Of a DNA stretch of 64,000 nucleotides, positions 18,078 through 26,653 are shown piece by piece; position 1 is the stretch's first letter; each line of letters opens with the position of its first letter. Location: assembly GCF_009602435.1 (NCBI RefSeq), contig NZ_VZDQ01000023.1:62001-126000 (forward strand), in the 5' to 3' direction. Source of the DNA: Sediminibacillus terrae. Its GTDB lineage: Bacteria; Bacillota; Bacilli; Bacillales; Amphibacillaceae. The notes under the pieces were generated by a model. That model was not told the origin of the DNA. It ran no database searches and saw only the letters and a program-made list of their open reading frames with translations. A program made the position numbers and the translations under genes.

Positions 18078-19457
18078 ATGAACAAAAAGATTCTTTTATT
18101 GCTGGCACTGTTGCTGTATTTATCTTTTTTCCTTCCAGTTTTCGATTGGAGTATCAAGATCAAGGCAATTGCAGCCCTGGTTATTATCCAGATGCTTTGG
18201 ATCGGCAGAATATTTCCACTGGCACATAGCTCCCTGCTATTTATGCTATTGCTGTCGTTTCATTTTTTCACTTATGAAGAAACGCTTGCTTACTTCAGCA
18301 CCGAAGTAGTCTGGCTGTTATTTTCTACTTTTATCATTTCCCATGCCTTTATCGAAACCGGACTTGCCAGCAGGATTTCTTTTACTGTTTTGAAAATAGG
18401 GGGCGGCTCAGGCAAGGCTTTGATTCTGATTTCTTTCCTATTAATGTTTGTATTAGCCGTTCTTATCCCTTCGAATATCGGGAAGGGAAACCTCGTCGCC
18501 TCTGTGCTGGACAGGCTGCTAAAAAATCTAAGGAAAATCAACGATATAGAGAATCTCGGTAAGGCTTTGTTCATCGGTGTCAGCTATCTAACATCAATAT
18601 CAGGAGCATTGGTAGCCACCGGAGCAAGCTCCACCATTTATACATTTGAATTGCTCAGGTCGGTTCATTCTGAATTGAATTACATAAGCTGGCTATTATA
18701 TTTTGCCCCGCCTGTTCTTTTCTTTATGATGCTATTATGGGCTCTTCTTACTGTAATGTTCCCGCCTGAAAAAAACGATCGAAAAAGAATGATACAGTTG
18801 ATTGAAGAAGGGCTAGATGAATTAGGCGGAGTAACTACAGCCGAAAAGAAAGTGATTTTGATTATGGGGCTAACCTTGCTTTTATGGATAACCCAATCCT
18901 ATCATGGATTTTCCATTCCATTAATCGGATTACTGGGTGCTGTACTTACGGTGACACCTTGGATTGGTATCTGGGATTGGCAATCTGCTAGGAATTCGAT
19001 CAATTGGGATATGATGTTGTTTTTTTCAAGTACTTTGATGGTTTCCGGCATGTTAATCAAAACCGGAACAATTGAATCGATTGCAGGTGCTTTTATTTCG
19101 ATGATTTCCTTTCAATCCCCATTATTAATTATTGTACTGCTCATTTTGATTACCGCACTACTAAGGATTATTTTTGTAAATGTTTTAGGTTTTTTAACTA
19201 TCATGATTCCCTTGGCAATAGAAATCGGAGAAGTCCTAGAGGGATTTTCCCCGTTTCTCACAGCCATGACAGTGTTTTTAATGGGGGTTCCCGGCTTTCT
19301 TTTGATTACCCAATCTCCCGTCCATTTGATCAGTTTTTCTTACGGTTATTTTACAGATAGAGACCTGATGAGGATTGGATTACCTTCATTTTGTCTTTGG
19401 ATTTTAACCATTTTAGGTGCTGCATTGTTTTATTGGCCGATATTTTTAGCGAACTGA
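18078..19457 (+). CDS. SLC13-family (divalent anion:Na+ symporter/ArsB-like) permease
   Basis: A 459-residue membrane protein with 11-12 helices and the ion transporter superfamily duplication. Family-like segments are SNIGKGNLVASVLDRL near residue 138 and SYLTSISGALVATGASSTIY near residue 173, resembling the SNT motifs of DASS transporters; the second half carries a LIIVLLILITALLRIIFVNV segment. Substrates could be dicarboxylates, sulfate or another anion. It follows a terminator, so it is transcribed separately from the tct genes, but its location suggests carboxylate transport. Confidence 0.8.
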   Translation: MNKKILLLLALLLYLSFFLPVFDWSIKIKAIAALVIIQMLWIGRIFPLAHSSLLFMLLLSFHFFTYEETLAYFSTEVVWLLFSTFIISHAFIETGLASRISFTVLKIGGGSGKALILISFLLMFVLAVLIPSNIGKGNLVASVLDRLLKNLRKINDIENLGKALFIGVSYLTSISGALVATGASSTIYTFELLRSVHSELNYISWLLYFAPPVLFFMMLLWALLTVMFPPEKNDRKRMIQLIEEGLDELGGVTTAEKKVILIMGLTLLLWITQSYHGFSIPLIGLLGAVLTVTPWIGIWDWQSARNSINWDMMLFFSSTLMVSGMLIKTGTIESIAGAFISMISFQSPLLIIVLLILITALLRIIFVNVLGFLTIMIPLAIEIGEVLEGFSPFLTAMTVFLMGVPGFLLITQSPVHLISFSYGYFTDRDLMRIGLPSFCLWILTILGAALFYWPIFLAN

Positions 19458-19567
19458 AAAGAAGTTTGAAAAACTGTCACAAAGAATTATCAAGAAAGGG
19501 GAAAGTAACCTGGTTGCCTCCTGGAAGCGCTCAGTAAAAGATATTAATAGTAGGTTCATTAAACAAA

Positions 19568-19610
19568 GGGACAGTCCCCTTCGTTTTGTGGGGACTGTCC
19601 CTGCTTTTGT
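19568..19610. repeat. GGGACAGTCCCC hairpin repeat / terminator
   Basis: GGGACAGTCCCC and GGGGACTGTCCC form a perfect 12-base stem around ten bases, with T-rich flanks. It lies between convergent genes (SLC13 permease and GH3) and can terminate both. The same core recurs at 46670-46750. Confidence 0.8.
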
Positions 19611-19620
19611 GCTTTTGTTA

Positions 19621-21405
19621 CTAATAACTTAAAAAGTGTCCATACTCGTATAACTCAGGTATTGTGACCGGAAGTTTTCCCTGCGGATTGACGTCCCCGC
19701 TAATTACACGGGCAAGAGCTTCAACCGAAACGTCTCTGTTTCCGTAGGTGGCAAGATAGCCATCCACCTCTGGGAAAGCCATCAAGTCATATGGATTTCG
19801 TATAGCCGAAGCAATAACTGGTTTCTCTGTATCGAGCAATTCTTCCACCAGCCGTTGTTGTGCTGCGTTGGTATTTGCGGTATAAGTAGTCGCAATCACG
19901 CTGTCTGCAGCGGCTGCCTGTTCAGTTGCTTCTGTGATTTGTGCTTGAGTAGGACTGGTGTTTGTTGGGTATGCCGTTACGTCATAACCTTGTGCCCGGA
20001 GCTGTTCAGCCAGGTACTCCGGTTCTGCAGCCGATGGTCCTGTAACGAATACGCTTTGATCATGGGCAAGCGGCAGTACATTCTCTTCATTTTTGACAAG
20101 GGTGATGCTCTTATCGGCGATTTCGTCAGCTTTTGCCAAGTTACTTTCGGTGCCGATATTGTCAATCGCACCTTCGTCTGTGAACGGATCTCCGAAAAGT
20201 CCTTTTTCCATTTTCGCTTTTAAAATGCGGTAAACCGATTCATCGACGCGTCTTTCGCTGATTTCGCCACTTTGTACTGCTTCCAGCATGGCATTATAAG
20301 CGAGTTCTACGTCAGGTGGATTCAACAGGATATCATTTCCAGCTTTAAATGCTTCTACCGGGACTTCCTCTGGTTCTAACACATTAGCACCGGACATACC
20401 GAGACTGTCGGTGACAATCAGACCTTCGAATCCCATTTGTTCCCGCAAAAGGTCCGTCAAAATGGGCTTGGAAAGAGTCGCAGGCAACCCAGAGTCATCA
20501 AGGGCAGGAACAACGATATGGGCGGTCATGATTGCGTCGATTCCAGCATCAATACCTGCCTGGAATGGTTTTAAATCCACTTCCTGCAAGGTCTCCAGGT
20601 CATGATTGATGATTGGAAGACCATAATGGGAATCGACATCTGTGTCGCCGTGACCCGGGAAGTGCTTGGCTGTCGGAATGACATTTTCCGCTTCATAAGC
20701 TTGCGATTGAGCCACGCCCAGTTCGGAAACAAGGTCAGGGTTTTCTGCAAAAGACCTGACACCGATTACCGGGTTAGCCGGGTTGACGTTGACATCGAAC
20801 ACAGGAGCAAAGTTCATGTTGATTCCAAGACTTTTCAGCTCTGTACCGATGATGGAGGCAGAGTCTGCTGCCAAATCAGCAGAACGAGTAGCTCCCAAAG
20901 CCATGTTGCCAGGAAAGACGGTACCTGGACTGGTCAACCGTTGAACGATGCCGCCTTCCTGGTCGGTCGAAATAAACAATGGTATAGGCATGCGCTGGTC
21001 CATCGCTATTTCCTGCAGACCGTTGGATAAAGCGTTCACTTGTTCCAGGTCAGCCGGAGTGCCGATATTATCGGTCCAGTTAAAATAAATCACTCCACCG
21101 ATATGGTACTTTTCAATAGCTTCTTCAAAGTTCTTTGCCCCCCGATTATTGTTGAGGTTTGTCTGTTCATAGTCGGAGTCTGTCGGGGTTTGTCCATACA
21201 TATGGATGATGAAAAGCTGACCGATTTTTTCTTCCAGCGTCATATGCTTCATCTTGCTGACGATCCAGCCGTGTTTGGCTTTGCCGCCATTTCCCCATCC
21301 CGGTTTGGAAGGATCGTCCCATCCTTTCGCGAAGCCCGCTAAAGGGAATGCCAACAGTAACGTAAGCAGCAGCGACAATGCAGCAATCAATCGTTGTTTT
21401 TGCAA
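19621..21405 (-). CDS. nagZ: Secreted beta-N-acetylglucosaminidase, GH3 (NagZ-like)
   Basis: A glycoside hydrolase family 3 enzyme of about 594 residues with an N-terminal signal peptide (hydrophobic stretch LSLLLTLLLAFPLAGFA). The NagZ signature KHFPGHGDTDVDSHYGLP contains the general acid/base dyad, and the nucleophile Asp is in LIVTDSLGMSG. A C-terminal GH3 domain follows, as in the two-domain Bacillus NagZ. The start is uncertain: TTG 21405 is nine bases after AAGGAG, whereas GTG 21414 abuts it. It releases GlcNAc from wall muropeptides outside the membrane. Downstream partner of the secreted phosphodiesterase-like protein; a NagR-like operator lies upstream of both. Confidence 0.92.
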   Translation of the reverse strand: MQKQRLIAALSLLLTLLLAFPLAGFAKGWDDPSKPGWGNGGKAKHGWIVSKMKHMTLEEKIGQLFIIHMYGQTPTDSDYEQTNLNNNRGAKNFEEAIEKYHIGGVIYFNWTDNIGTPADLEQVNALSNGLQEIAMDQRMPIPLFISTDQEGGIVQRLTSPGTVFPGNMALGATRSADLAADSASIIGTELKSLGINMNFAPVFDVNVNPANPVIGVRSFAENPDLVSELGVAQSQAYEAENVIPTAKHFPGHGDTDVDSHYGLPIINHDLETLQEVDLKPFQAGIDAGIDAIMTAHIVVPALDDSGLPATLSKPILTDLLREQMGFEGLIVTDSLGMSGANVLEPEEVPVEAFKAGNDILLNPPDVELAYNAMLEAVQSGEISERRVDESVYRILKAKMEKGLFGDPFTDEGAIDNIGTESNLAKADEIADKSITLVKNEENVLPLAHDQSVFVTGPSAAEPEYLAEQLRAQGYDVTAYPTNTSPTQAQITEATEQAAAADSVIATTYTANTNAAQQRLVEELLDTEKPVIASAIRNPYDLMAFPEVDGYLATYGNRDVSVEALARVISGDVNPQGKLPVTIPELYEYGHFLSY

Positions 21406-21428
21406 TAGGCCCACTCCTTATTTCTAAT

Positions 21429-22280
21429 TTAGTTTCCTCTTTTCAACAGTAAGTCACTGACTACAGGTAAATGGTCGGAAGCGTCTGTGTGAATCACTTC
21501 CGTGTGGAGCAAGTCAACATTTTGCGAAGCCAGGATAAAATCAATCCGCTTTTGTGGAGAAACGGCAGGATATGTGTTCCCATCACCGTCTCCGCCCCAG
21601 GCGTCCTGAAATCTGTCCAAGAGCGGCTGCAATTCGGAAGCATCCGGTCCGGCATTCATATCCCCGGCTAAGATAGAGGTGCCTGTTTCCGGAATGATGC
21701 GCAGCATATCTTCCACCTGCATTTCCCTGACAAAGGGATCGGTGCGATAATCCAGATGGGTGACAAAAAACGAAAAGCGCGCACCTTTTGCGTTGATCCG
21801 GACATCTGCAAAGCCAGGAGCCAATGCAGGTTCAGGATTGGCATCCTGTGTCGAGAGCCTGGTGATTTCCCGATTTGTTGCGGATGTAATGGGATATTTA
21901 CTTAGGACGGCGACGCCGAATTGCCGTCTGGGTTCGTCTTCGGTGAGGGGATCTTGGTCGTAAATAGGGGCAAAAAAAGAATACATGTTCAATGCATCTG
22001 CAAGCTCTGCCAACTGGTCGTCAAAATTGCTGCGGGCAGCCCAGTGTACATCGACTTCTTGCAGGCCGATAACATCGGCATCTGCAGCTTGGATTGTATC
22101 GACGATGCGGTCAAGGTCATAGTTGCCATTACTGCCAATGCCAGTATGCATGTTGTAGGTCATGACGCGGACAGGAACTTGTCTTGCTTCATCGCTTGAG
22201 GTTGCTTCGGCAACGGTTCTAACGGTGGGTGACAGGAAGAATAAAGTTGCCGCCAGCCAGAAAAATACTAGTTTTCTCAT
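21429..22280 (-). CDS. Secreted endonuclease/exonuclease/phosphatase-family protein
   Basis: A 283-residue EEP-fold hydrolase with signal peptide MRKLVFFWLAATLFFLSPTV. Active-site motifs: MTYNMHTGIG near residue 38, GLQEVD near 77, the Asn/Asp pair of LAGDMNAGPD near 205 and the His of DASDHLPVVSDL near the C terminus. ATG 22280 follows a GGAGGCGG ribosome site; the 17-residue upstream extension is not needed. Could be a DNase, a phosphodiesterase or a sphingomyelinase-like enzyme. Co-transcription with the GH3 gene, 15-24 bases away, suggests nutrient scavenging at the cell surface. Confidence 0.88.
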   Translation of the reverse strand: MRKLVFFWLAATLFFLSPTVRTVAEATSSDEARQVPVRVMTYNMHTGIGSNGNYDLDRIVDTIQAADADVIGLQEVDVHWAARSNFDDQLAELADALNMYSFFAPIYDQDPLTEDEPRRQFGVAVLSKYPITSATNREITRLSTQDANPEPALAPGFADVRINAKGARFSFFVTHLDYRTDPFVREMQVEDMLRIIPETGTSILAGDMNAGPDASELQPLLDRFQDAWGGDGDGNTYPAVSPQKRIDFILASQNVDLLHTEVIHTDASDHLPVVSDLLLKRGN

Positions 22281-22418
22281 CAAACCGCCTCCAAAAATTT
22301 TAATAGCTTGATAGCACGTATAGCTAAGCACACCTTATGGAAAGCAGTTCTTGGATGGGGACGAACTAAGATATTACGATAAATTCCCACCTCCTTTTTC
22401 ATCAAAAATCAATACAGC

Positions 22419-22435
22419 TTAAGCGTAAACGCTTC
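22419..22435 (-). promoter_or_regulatory. AAGCG/CGCTT palindrome (weak cre-like) upstream of the GH3 operon
   Basis: AAGCGTAAACGCTT has 5-base arms and a 4-base spacer. On the minus strand it matches the cre consensus with three mismatches (AGGAAGCGTTTACG), so CcpA control is possible but weak. Confidence 0.35.
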
Positions 22436-22441
22436 CTTTAT

Positions 22442-22457
22442 AGTTGTCTATACCAAA
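22442..22457 (-). promoter_or_regulatory. NagR (YvoA)-like dre operator
   Basis: On the minus strand the sequence is TTTGGTATAGACAACT, which differs at one position from the B. subtilis NagR dre site as I recall it (ATTGGTATAGACAACT). It lies about 160 bases upstream of the endonuclease-GH3 operon, beside a TATAAA that could be the -10. NagR is a GntR/HutC repressor released by glucosamine- or GlcNAc-6-phosphate, which suits a GlcNAc-releasing enzyme. Confidence 0.65.
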
Positions 22458-22727
22458 ATAGAACCAATATTCCGACAATAAATGCGATCGAAATGTGACT
22501 ATATACCTGTTTTTATGATGAAAGGGGCAAACAATTAACCTGAGAGGCATCAGCGGAAGGATTGGTCATCATTATTTTCTTTTGCTTTGATTGTGCTATT
22601 TATTTTCCAGATAGACACATTCAATGGATCGCCAATTAAATATTTCGTTAGTTCTATTAATATTAATGGTTTTCCGATAGAAGTTAAATAGTGCGATGAA
22701 GAAAGTGAAGGGAAAGGGAAATAAGGC

Positions 22728-22820
22728 ATGAAAAAGTTTGGCCATCTAGATGGAACTCCTCAATCAATTCTTCCCCACTCAAAGGTAAACCATTTTTCGT
22801 ATATCGGAGGCCTTGTTTAA
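22728..22820 (+). CDS. Possible 30-residue ORF in the intergenic region
   Basis: ATG 22728 opens a 30-codon frame beginning MKKFGHLDGTPQS, preceded by AAGG-type purines only. No family is recognised and it may be chance. The rest of 22458-22897 holds no other gene-like frame. Confidence 0.2.
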   Translation: MKKFGHLDGTPQSILPHSKVNHFSYIGGLV

Positions 22821-22842
22821 GAGTTCCCTTTTAGTCAAGGTA

Positions 22843-22868
22843 CATTTTATTCCTGAATGAATAAAATG
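22843..22868. promoter_or_regulatory. Inverted repeat upstream of the cupin gene
   Basis: CATTTTATT (22843-22851) and AATAAAATG (22860-22868) are perfect 9-base arms with an 8-base loop, 30 bases before the cupin start. A candidate operator or leader hairpin; no regulator is identified. Confidence 0.35.
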
Positions 22869-22897
22869 ATCCTATGACTGGGAGGGAGTGGAGAAAT

Positions 22898-23455
22898 ATG
22901 TACAATGATCCTTACAGATACCCATATTATTATTATCCTTATTATTCGCAAGCACCGTTCTATTACGATGAAGGAGGAGCATTCCAGGAAAGAGAACAAA
23001 ATCAACAATATCATTCTTTCCGTTCTCCTCATCAAGGGGTTCATTCATTAAAAGATCAGGGACGCAAACCGTATGTGGTGAACATTAACGAGGCATCCAA
23101 GCAAAACAACACATTCCGCACTGCTTTGTGGACGGGAGAACATTTACAAGTTACGTTGATGAGTCTCCGCCCTGGCGAGGATATCGGATTGGAAAGACAT
23201 CCTCATGTGGATCAATTTCTACGGATAGAACAGGGTCAAGGGGTTGTCCAAATGGGACGACGAAAGGATGACTTGCGTTTTGTAAGAAACGTTTTCGATG
23301 ATTCAGCAATCATGATACCTGCCGGCACATGGCATAATTTAACGAACACGGGCAATACTCCTTTAAAGCTTTATTCCATTTATGCACCTCCGAACCATCC
23401 ATTCGGCACTGTTCATAGGACAAAAGCAGAGGCCATGGCAGCAGAAGAACAATAG
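22898..23455 (+). CDS. Cupin-domain protein with Tyr/Pro-rich N terminus
   Basis: A 185-residue protein. The first 20 residues are Tyr-rich (MYNDPYRYPYYYYPYYSQ), as in some spore-coat or surface proteins, and a cupin_2 barrel follows at about 80-175. Metal-ligand motifs are GLERHPHVDQFLRIEQG and the second-motif His of PAGTWHNLTN. ATG 22898 is preferred since GGGAGGGAG lies just upstream; an ATG at 22874 has no such site. B. subtilis YrkC-type cupins are similar. Enzymatic role unknown. A terminator follows at 23579. Confidence 0.8.
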   Translation: MYNDPYRYPYYYYPYYSQAPFYYDEGGAFQEREQNQQYHSFRSPHQGVHSLKDQGRKPYVVNINEASKQNNTFRTALWTGEHLQVTLMSLRPGEDIGLERHPHVDQFLRIEQGQGVVQMGRRKDDLRFVRNVFDDSAIMIPAGTWHNLTNTGNTPLKLYSIYAPPNHPFGTVHRTKAEAMAAEEQ

Positions 23456-23578
23456 GTAAGGCATCGAATTACTGTTGACGGATAACCCCTTGGTGTCATA
23501 AGCAAATATTTAGAAAAACGATACCAACAGAATGAAATATATTCATTTGCACCTTCTCTGTTGTCCATTGTGTAAACT

Positions 23579-23611
23579 ACCGAATGCTCCTGTTTAGCAT
23601 TCGGTTTTTTC
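23579..23611 (+). terminator. Terminator after the cupin gene
   Basis: ACCGAATGCT and AGCATTCGGT form a 10-base stem with a 7-base loop followed by TTTTTT. Confidence 0.85.
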
Positions 23612-23777
23612 GGGCAGTTTCCTGCTTATCCAAATTCCCTCTTTTTTATTACATAGCAAAATGGATATCGAAAGAGTAGAAGGAAAATCGCCCATAGAGT
23701 GGAATTTATCATATTATCAAGGATTGGTTATCCGCAACTTGGAGAAGGATGTTGATAAAAAATGGAGGAGGAAGAAA

Positions 23778-24080
23778 ATGAGCAAATTTGGCTTATACGG
23801 TAAATTCACTGTAAAAGATGGGGAGCGTGACACTTTAGCGGGAATTTTGTTGGATGCTGCAAAAGAAATGGAAAAGCTTGATGCGTGTGAAATCTATATG
23901 GTAAATACATCCGATGACGAACCCAACGCTGTGTTTGTATATGAAGTTTGGAGCAATGAAAGTGCACATCGGGCATCTCTTTCCTTGGAAACCACGCAAA
24001 CATTGATCAAAAGGGCCAAGCCGATCATGACCGGCATGGAAAGAATCAGTAACTTAATCCCGAGGGGAGGGAAACACTGA
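23778..24080 (+). CDS. Antibiotic biosynthesis monooxygenase (YgiN/ABM)-like protein
   Basis: A 100-residue ferredoxin-like ABM-domain protein; the FVYEVWSNESAHRASL segment near residue 55 is typical. ATG 23778 follows GGAGGAGGAAG, so the 39-residue upstream extension is rejected. Family members oxidise quinols or act as heme/small-molecule monooxygenases; no substrate can be assigned. The VOC-family gene starts three bases after its stop, so the two are probably one transcript. Confidence 0.82.
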   Translation: MSKFGLYGKFTVKDGERDTLAGILLDAAKEMEKLDACEIYMVNTSDDEPNAVFVYEVWSNESAHRASLSLETTQTLIKRAKPIMTGMERISNLIPRGGKH

Positions 24081-24083
24081 AAA

Positions 24084-24458
24084 ATGAACAGTTGCATTAA
24101 AAACCGAATCAACACCATTTTTGTGCACGTAAGTGATTTAGAGGAATCCGTCAAATGGTATAGCAAACTGCTCAATCAAGAAGTAGAATTATCAAACGTT
24201 TCAAAACCTGTCCACAATCTCCCTATGGCTCAGTACACTGGCCTGACGTTGGATGCAGGTCCTGCAGGAGAAACGAAACAAATTACTCCATCGCCGTATC
24301 CGTTATTCAATTTTCATACAGACGAACTAGAGCAATCCTATCAATTCCTGCAAACTTCCGGTTATAAAATAGAGTCGGATATCGTGGAATATGAGGACTT
24401 TGCTTTCTTTACCATAAGCGATCCGGATGGGAATATCATCATGATTTGCAATGGCTAG
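24084..24458 (+). CDS. VOC-family (glyoxalase/bleomycin-resistance fold) protein
   Basis: A 124-residue vicinal-oxygen-chelate protein: FVHVSDLEESVKWYSKLL at the N terminus and FFTISDPDGNIIMIC at the C terminus form the paired beta-alpha-beta modules. Substrate unknown. Directly downstream of the ABM-like gene; the pair may handle a reactive or aromatic compound. Confidence 0.82.
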   Translation: MNSCIKNRINTIFVHVSDLEESVKWYSKLLNQEVELSNVSKPVHNLPMAQYTGLTLDAGPAGETKQITPSPYPLFNFHTDELEQSYQFLQTSGYKIESDIVEYEDFAFFTISDPDGNIIMICNG

Positions 24459-24492
24459 TTACTACGCCAGCTTCGTTTCAACATGACGTCAT

Positions 24493-24524
24493 GAAACGCT
24501 CAGAAGAATCTTTCTGAGCGTTTC
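24493..24524. terminator. Bidirectional terminator between VOC gene and lipA
   Basis: GAAACGCTCAGAA and TTCTGAGCGTTTC form a 13-base stem around a 6-base loop between convergent genes. Confidence 0.85.
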
Positions 24525-24535
24525 GTAAACTTGTT

Positions 24536-25480
24536 TCAAAACTTCACATTATCAAGCGTCTCTCCTTGTGATTCATAGCCCTTCATGTATTTGATCCGGC
24601 GCTGGGCGGATGTTTCGTTGACTTGTTCGTCAGCGTGGTAGGATGAGCGTACCATCGGACCGGCTTCGCAATGTTTGAACCCTTTTTCCAGTGCGATTTG
24701 CTTCAACTCCTCAAATTCATCCGGATGGTAATACCGCTCGACGTTCAAATGCTTTTTCGTCGGCTGGAGGTACTGGCCGATTGTCATGATATCGACCTTA
24801 TGGGCTAGCAAGTCGTCCATCGCTTCCATGATTTCTTCTTTTGTTTCTCCCAAGCCGACCATGATGCTCGACTTTGTCGGTGTTTCAGGAGCTATTTCTT
24901 TGACGCGCTCCAACAGCTGCAAGGAGCGGTCATACATCGCGATGGCCCGGACGCGTTTTGTGAGCCGGCGGACTGTTTCGATATTATGGTTGAAGATGTC
25001 CGGTCCGCTGTCCATCAAGGTGTGCAGGCTTTCGTAATCCCCTTTCATATCAGAGGGAAGGACTTCGACTGTGCAGCCAGGGACTCTCCTTCTGATAGCA
25101 CGGACTGTTTCGGCAAATACAGCGGCACCACCGTCGTTTAAATCATCCCTGGCCACCGCGGTCACTACTGCATGCTTGAGCCCCATGATTTCCACTGATT
25201 CGGCGACACGTTCCGGTTCTCCCCAATCCAGTTCGTTCGGCAGTCCGGTTTTCACTGCACAAAAACGGCAGCCGCGTGTACAGGTGTCGCCTAAAATCAT
25301 AAAAGTGGCAGTTGCACGTTCGCTCCAACATTCGTGAATATTTGGACACTTCGCTTCTTCGCATACTGTATGCAGATTCTTCTCGCGCATCAAGCGTTTC
25401 AATCTGTTATAGGACTTGTTCGTGTTGATTTTCACTTTGAGCCATTCCGGTTTTCGTATGTGTTCATATTGCTTCGGCAT
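24536..25480 (-). CDS. lipA: Lipoyl synthase
   Basis: A 314-residue radical-SAM enzyme that inserts two sulfurs into protein-bound octanoyl groups to make lipoyl cofactor. Both iron-sulfur cluster motifs are present: the LipA-specific [13 protein letters not shown] near residue 40 and the radical-SAM [13 protein letters not shown] near residue 67. ATG 25480 follows AAGGAG. It lies 15 bases downstream of lipM on the same strand, so both steps of lipoate assembly are co-transcribed. Confidence 0.97.
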   Translation of the reverse strand: MPKQYEHIRKPEWLKVKINTNKSYNRLKRLMREKNLHTVCEEAKCPNIHECWSERATATFMILGDTCTRGCRFCAVKTGLPNELDWGEPERVAESVEIMGLKHAVVTAVARDDLNDGGAAVFAETVRAIRRRVPGCTVEVLPSDMKGDYESLHTLMDSGPDIFNHNIETVRRLTKRVRAIAMYDRSLQLLERVKEIAPETPTKSSIMVGLGETKEEIMEAMDDLLAHKVDIMTIGQYLQPTKKHLNVERYYHPDEFEELKQIALEKGFKHCEAGPMVRSSYHADEQVNETSAQRRIKYMKGYESQGETLDNVKF

Positions 25481-25495
25481 TTAAACACCACTCCT

Positions 25496-26311
25496 TCATC
25501 TGGAATAATTCCATTCTTCGCTCTTATACTTGGACTCCAGTGCATGTACTTCGGCGACTTGTTCCTCCGAAAGCTTAAACGGCTTCAATTCGATATCGAG
25601 ACCGCGCTCAAATCCTGTCTTAAACGCTTGTTTGGCTTCTTCAAAATTGATGGGATGCTTGGATACTTCGTTGATGGCGACTGCTTTGTCGCCAAATGCC
25701 CGCCTTGCCCGTTCTTTTACGTGATCGTTTGGAAAAACGAATAAATCGAACAGTTTAACTTTATCCACATGCAAGGGAATCGAACCATGCTGCAAGATCA
25801 CGCCTTTCTTCCTTGTTTGAGCGCTTCCTGCCGCTTTTTTACCGGCTACAATCAATTCATACCATGACGGTTCTTCAAAGCAGACTGCCGAGTCGGTCGT
25901 TTCCAGCTTTCCTTCCGGTACAGCGAATTCTGCTTCGATCCCCAGATTTTTGAAACCTTCCAGCAATCCGTGGGAAATTGCCAAATAGGCTCCTTTCACG
26001 GAAGCCGGCATCGCTTCATGGTCCTCTGAAACAAGGACGCTGTATGTAAGTTCCTGGTCGTGGAGTACCGCTCTCCCGCCAGTCTGTCTGCGAACAAGTT
26101 CGATACCATGCTGCCGGGCTCCTTTCACATCGATTTTGCCATTCACTTTCTGAAAGTAGCCTACAGAAATCCCGGCTGGTTTCCATCCATAAAAACGGAG
26201 GACCGGTGGAATCTCCCCCTGGCTGTGCCAATTCAGAAGAGCTTCATCCAATGCCATGTTAAAGGATGGGGTACCGTGGCCTGAATCGACGAAATACCAT
26301 GTTTCTTTCAA
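25496..26311 (-). CDS. lipM: Octanoyltransferase LipM (octanoyl-ACP:GcvH)
   Basis: A biotin/lipoate A/B ligase-fold protein of about 271 residues. The catalytic Cys is in [19 protein letters not shown] near residue 150, the LipM/LipL type signature, with [11 protein letters not shown] near residue 75. LipM moves octanoate from acyl carrier protein to GcvH before LipA acts. TTG 26311 is chosen because AAGGGG lies six bases upstream and the product then begins [10 protein letters not shown] as in known LipM; ATG 26332 gives seven more residues without a ribosome site. A lipoate-ligase role is the less likely alternative. Confidence 0.9.
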   Translation of the reverse strand: MKETWYFVDSGHGTPSFNMALDEALLNWHSQGEIPPVLRFYGWKPAGISVGYFQKVNGKIDVKGARQHGIELVRRQTGGRAVLHDQELTYSVLVSEDHEAMPASVKGAYLAISHGLLEGFKNLGIEAEFAVPEGKLETTDSAVCFEEPSWYELIVAGKKAAGSAQTRKKGVILQHGSIPLHVDKVKLFDLFVFPNDHVKERARRAFGDKAVAINEVSKHPINFEEAKQAFKTGFERGLDIELKPFKLSEEQVAEVHALESKYKSEEWNYSR

Positions 26312-26438
26312 TATACTCCCCTTCTTTTCCATGTATTTTTATTCAATGCAATTTTAACAAGTTAGCACTAGATGTCAAAAAATTGGTTTAATTGATAAAA
26401 TTGGGTATATTTGCTCATTTCAAAGGGCAGAGGGGGAT

Positions 26439-26642
26439 GTGCCTGGGACAAAAGCAGCGTGACCAAAATAAAGAAAAAGTAAACCGTGCTCCTTTCTTTT
26501 GAGTCTTTCCCCTCCGGCAAGATACGAACTACGCATCAAACCAAAGGATAACTAAGGAATAAAAAGTAAAAACGGAACGAATTCATGGTCATTTTAGAAT
26601 TCGTTCCGTTTTTGTTTTGGTGGCCATGCTTTTGTCCCGGCC
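26439..26642. repeat. About 200-bp element with imperfect terminal inverted repeats around a terminator
   Basis: The outer ends CCTGGGACAAAAGCA (left) and TGCTTTTGTCCCGG (right) are inverted copies, with further flanking matches. They enclose a non-coding stretch and the hairpin at 26568-26613. The structure resembles a small MITE-like element; no target-site duplication is evident. Confidence 0.5.
26568..26613. terminator. Strong terminator hairpin (CGGAACGAATTC family)
   Basis: AAAAACGGAACGAATTC and GAATTCGTTCCGTTTTT form a perfect 17-base stem with A/T tracts on both sides. It lies downstream of the ABC ATPase gene on the minus strand and is similar to hairpins at 34955 and 43004. Confidence 0.85.
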
Positions 26643-26653
26643 AACTGGTATTT

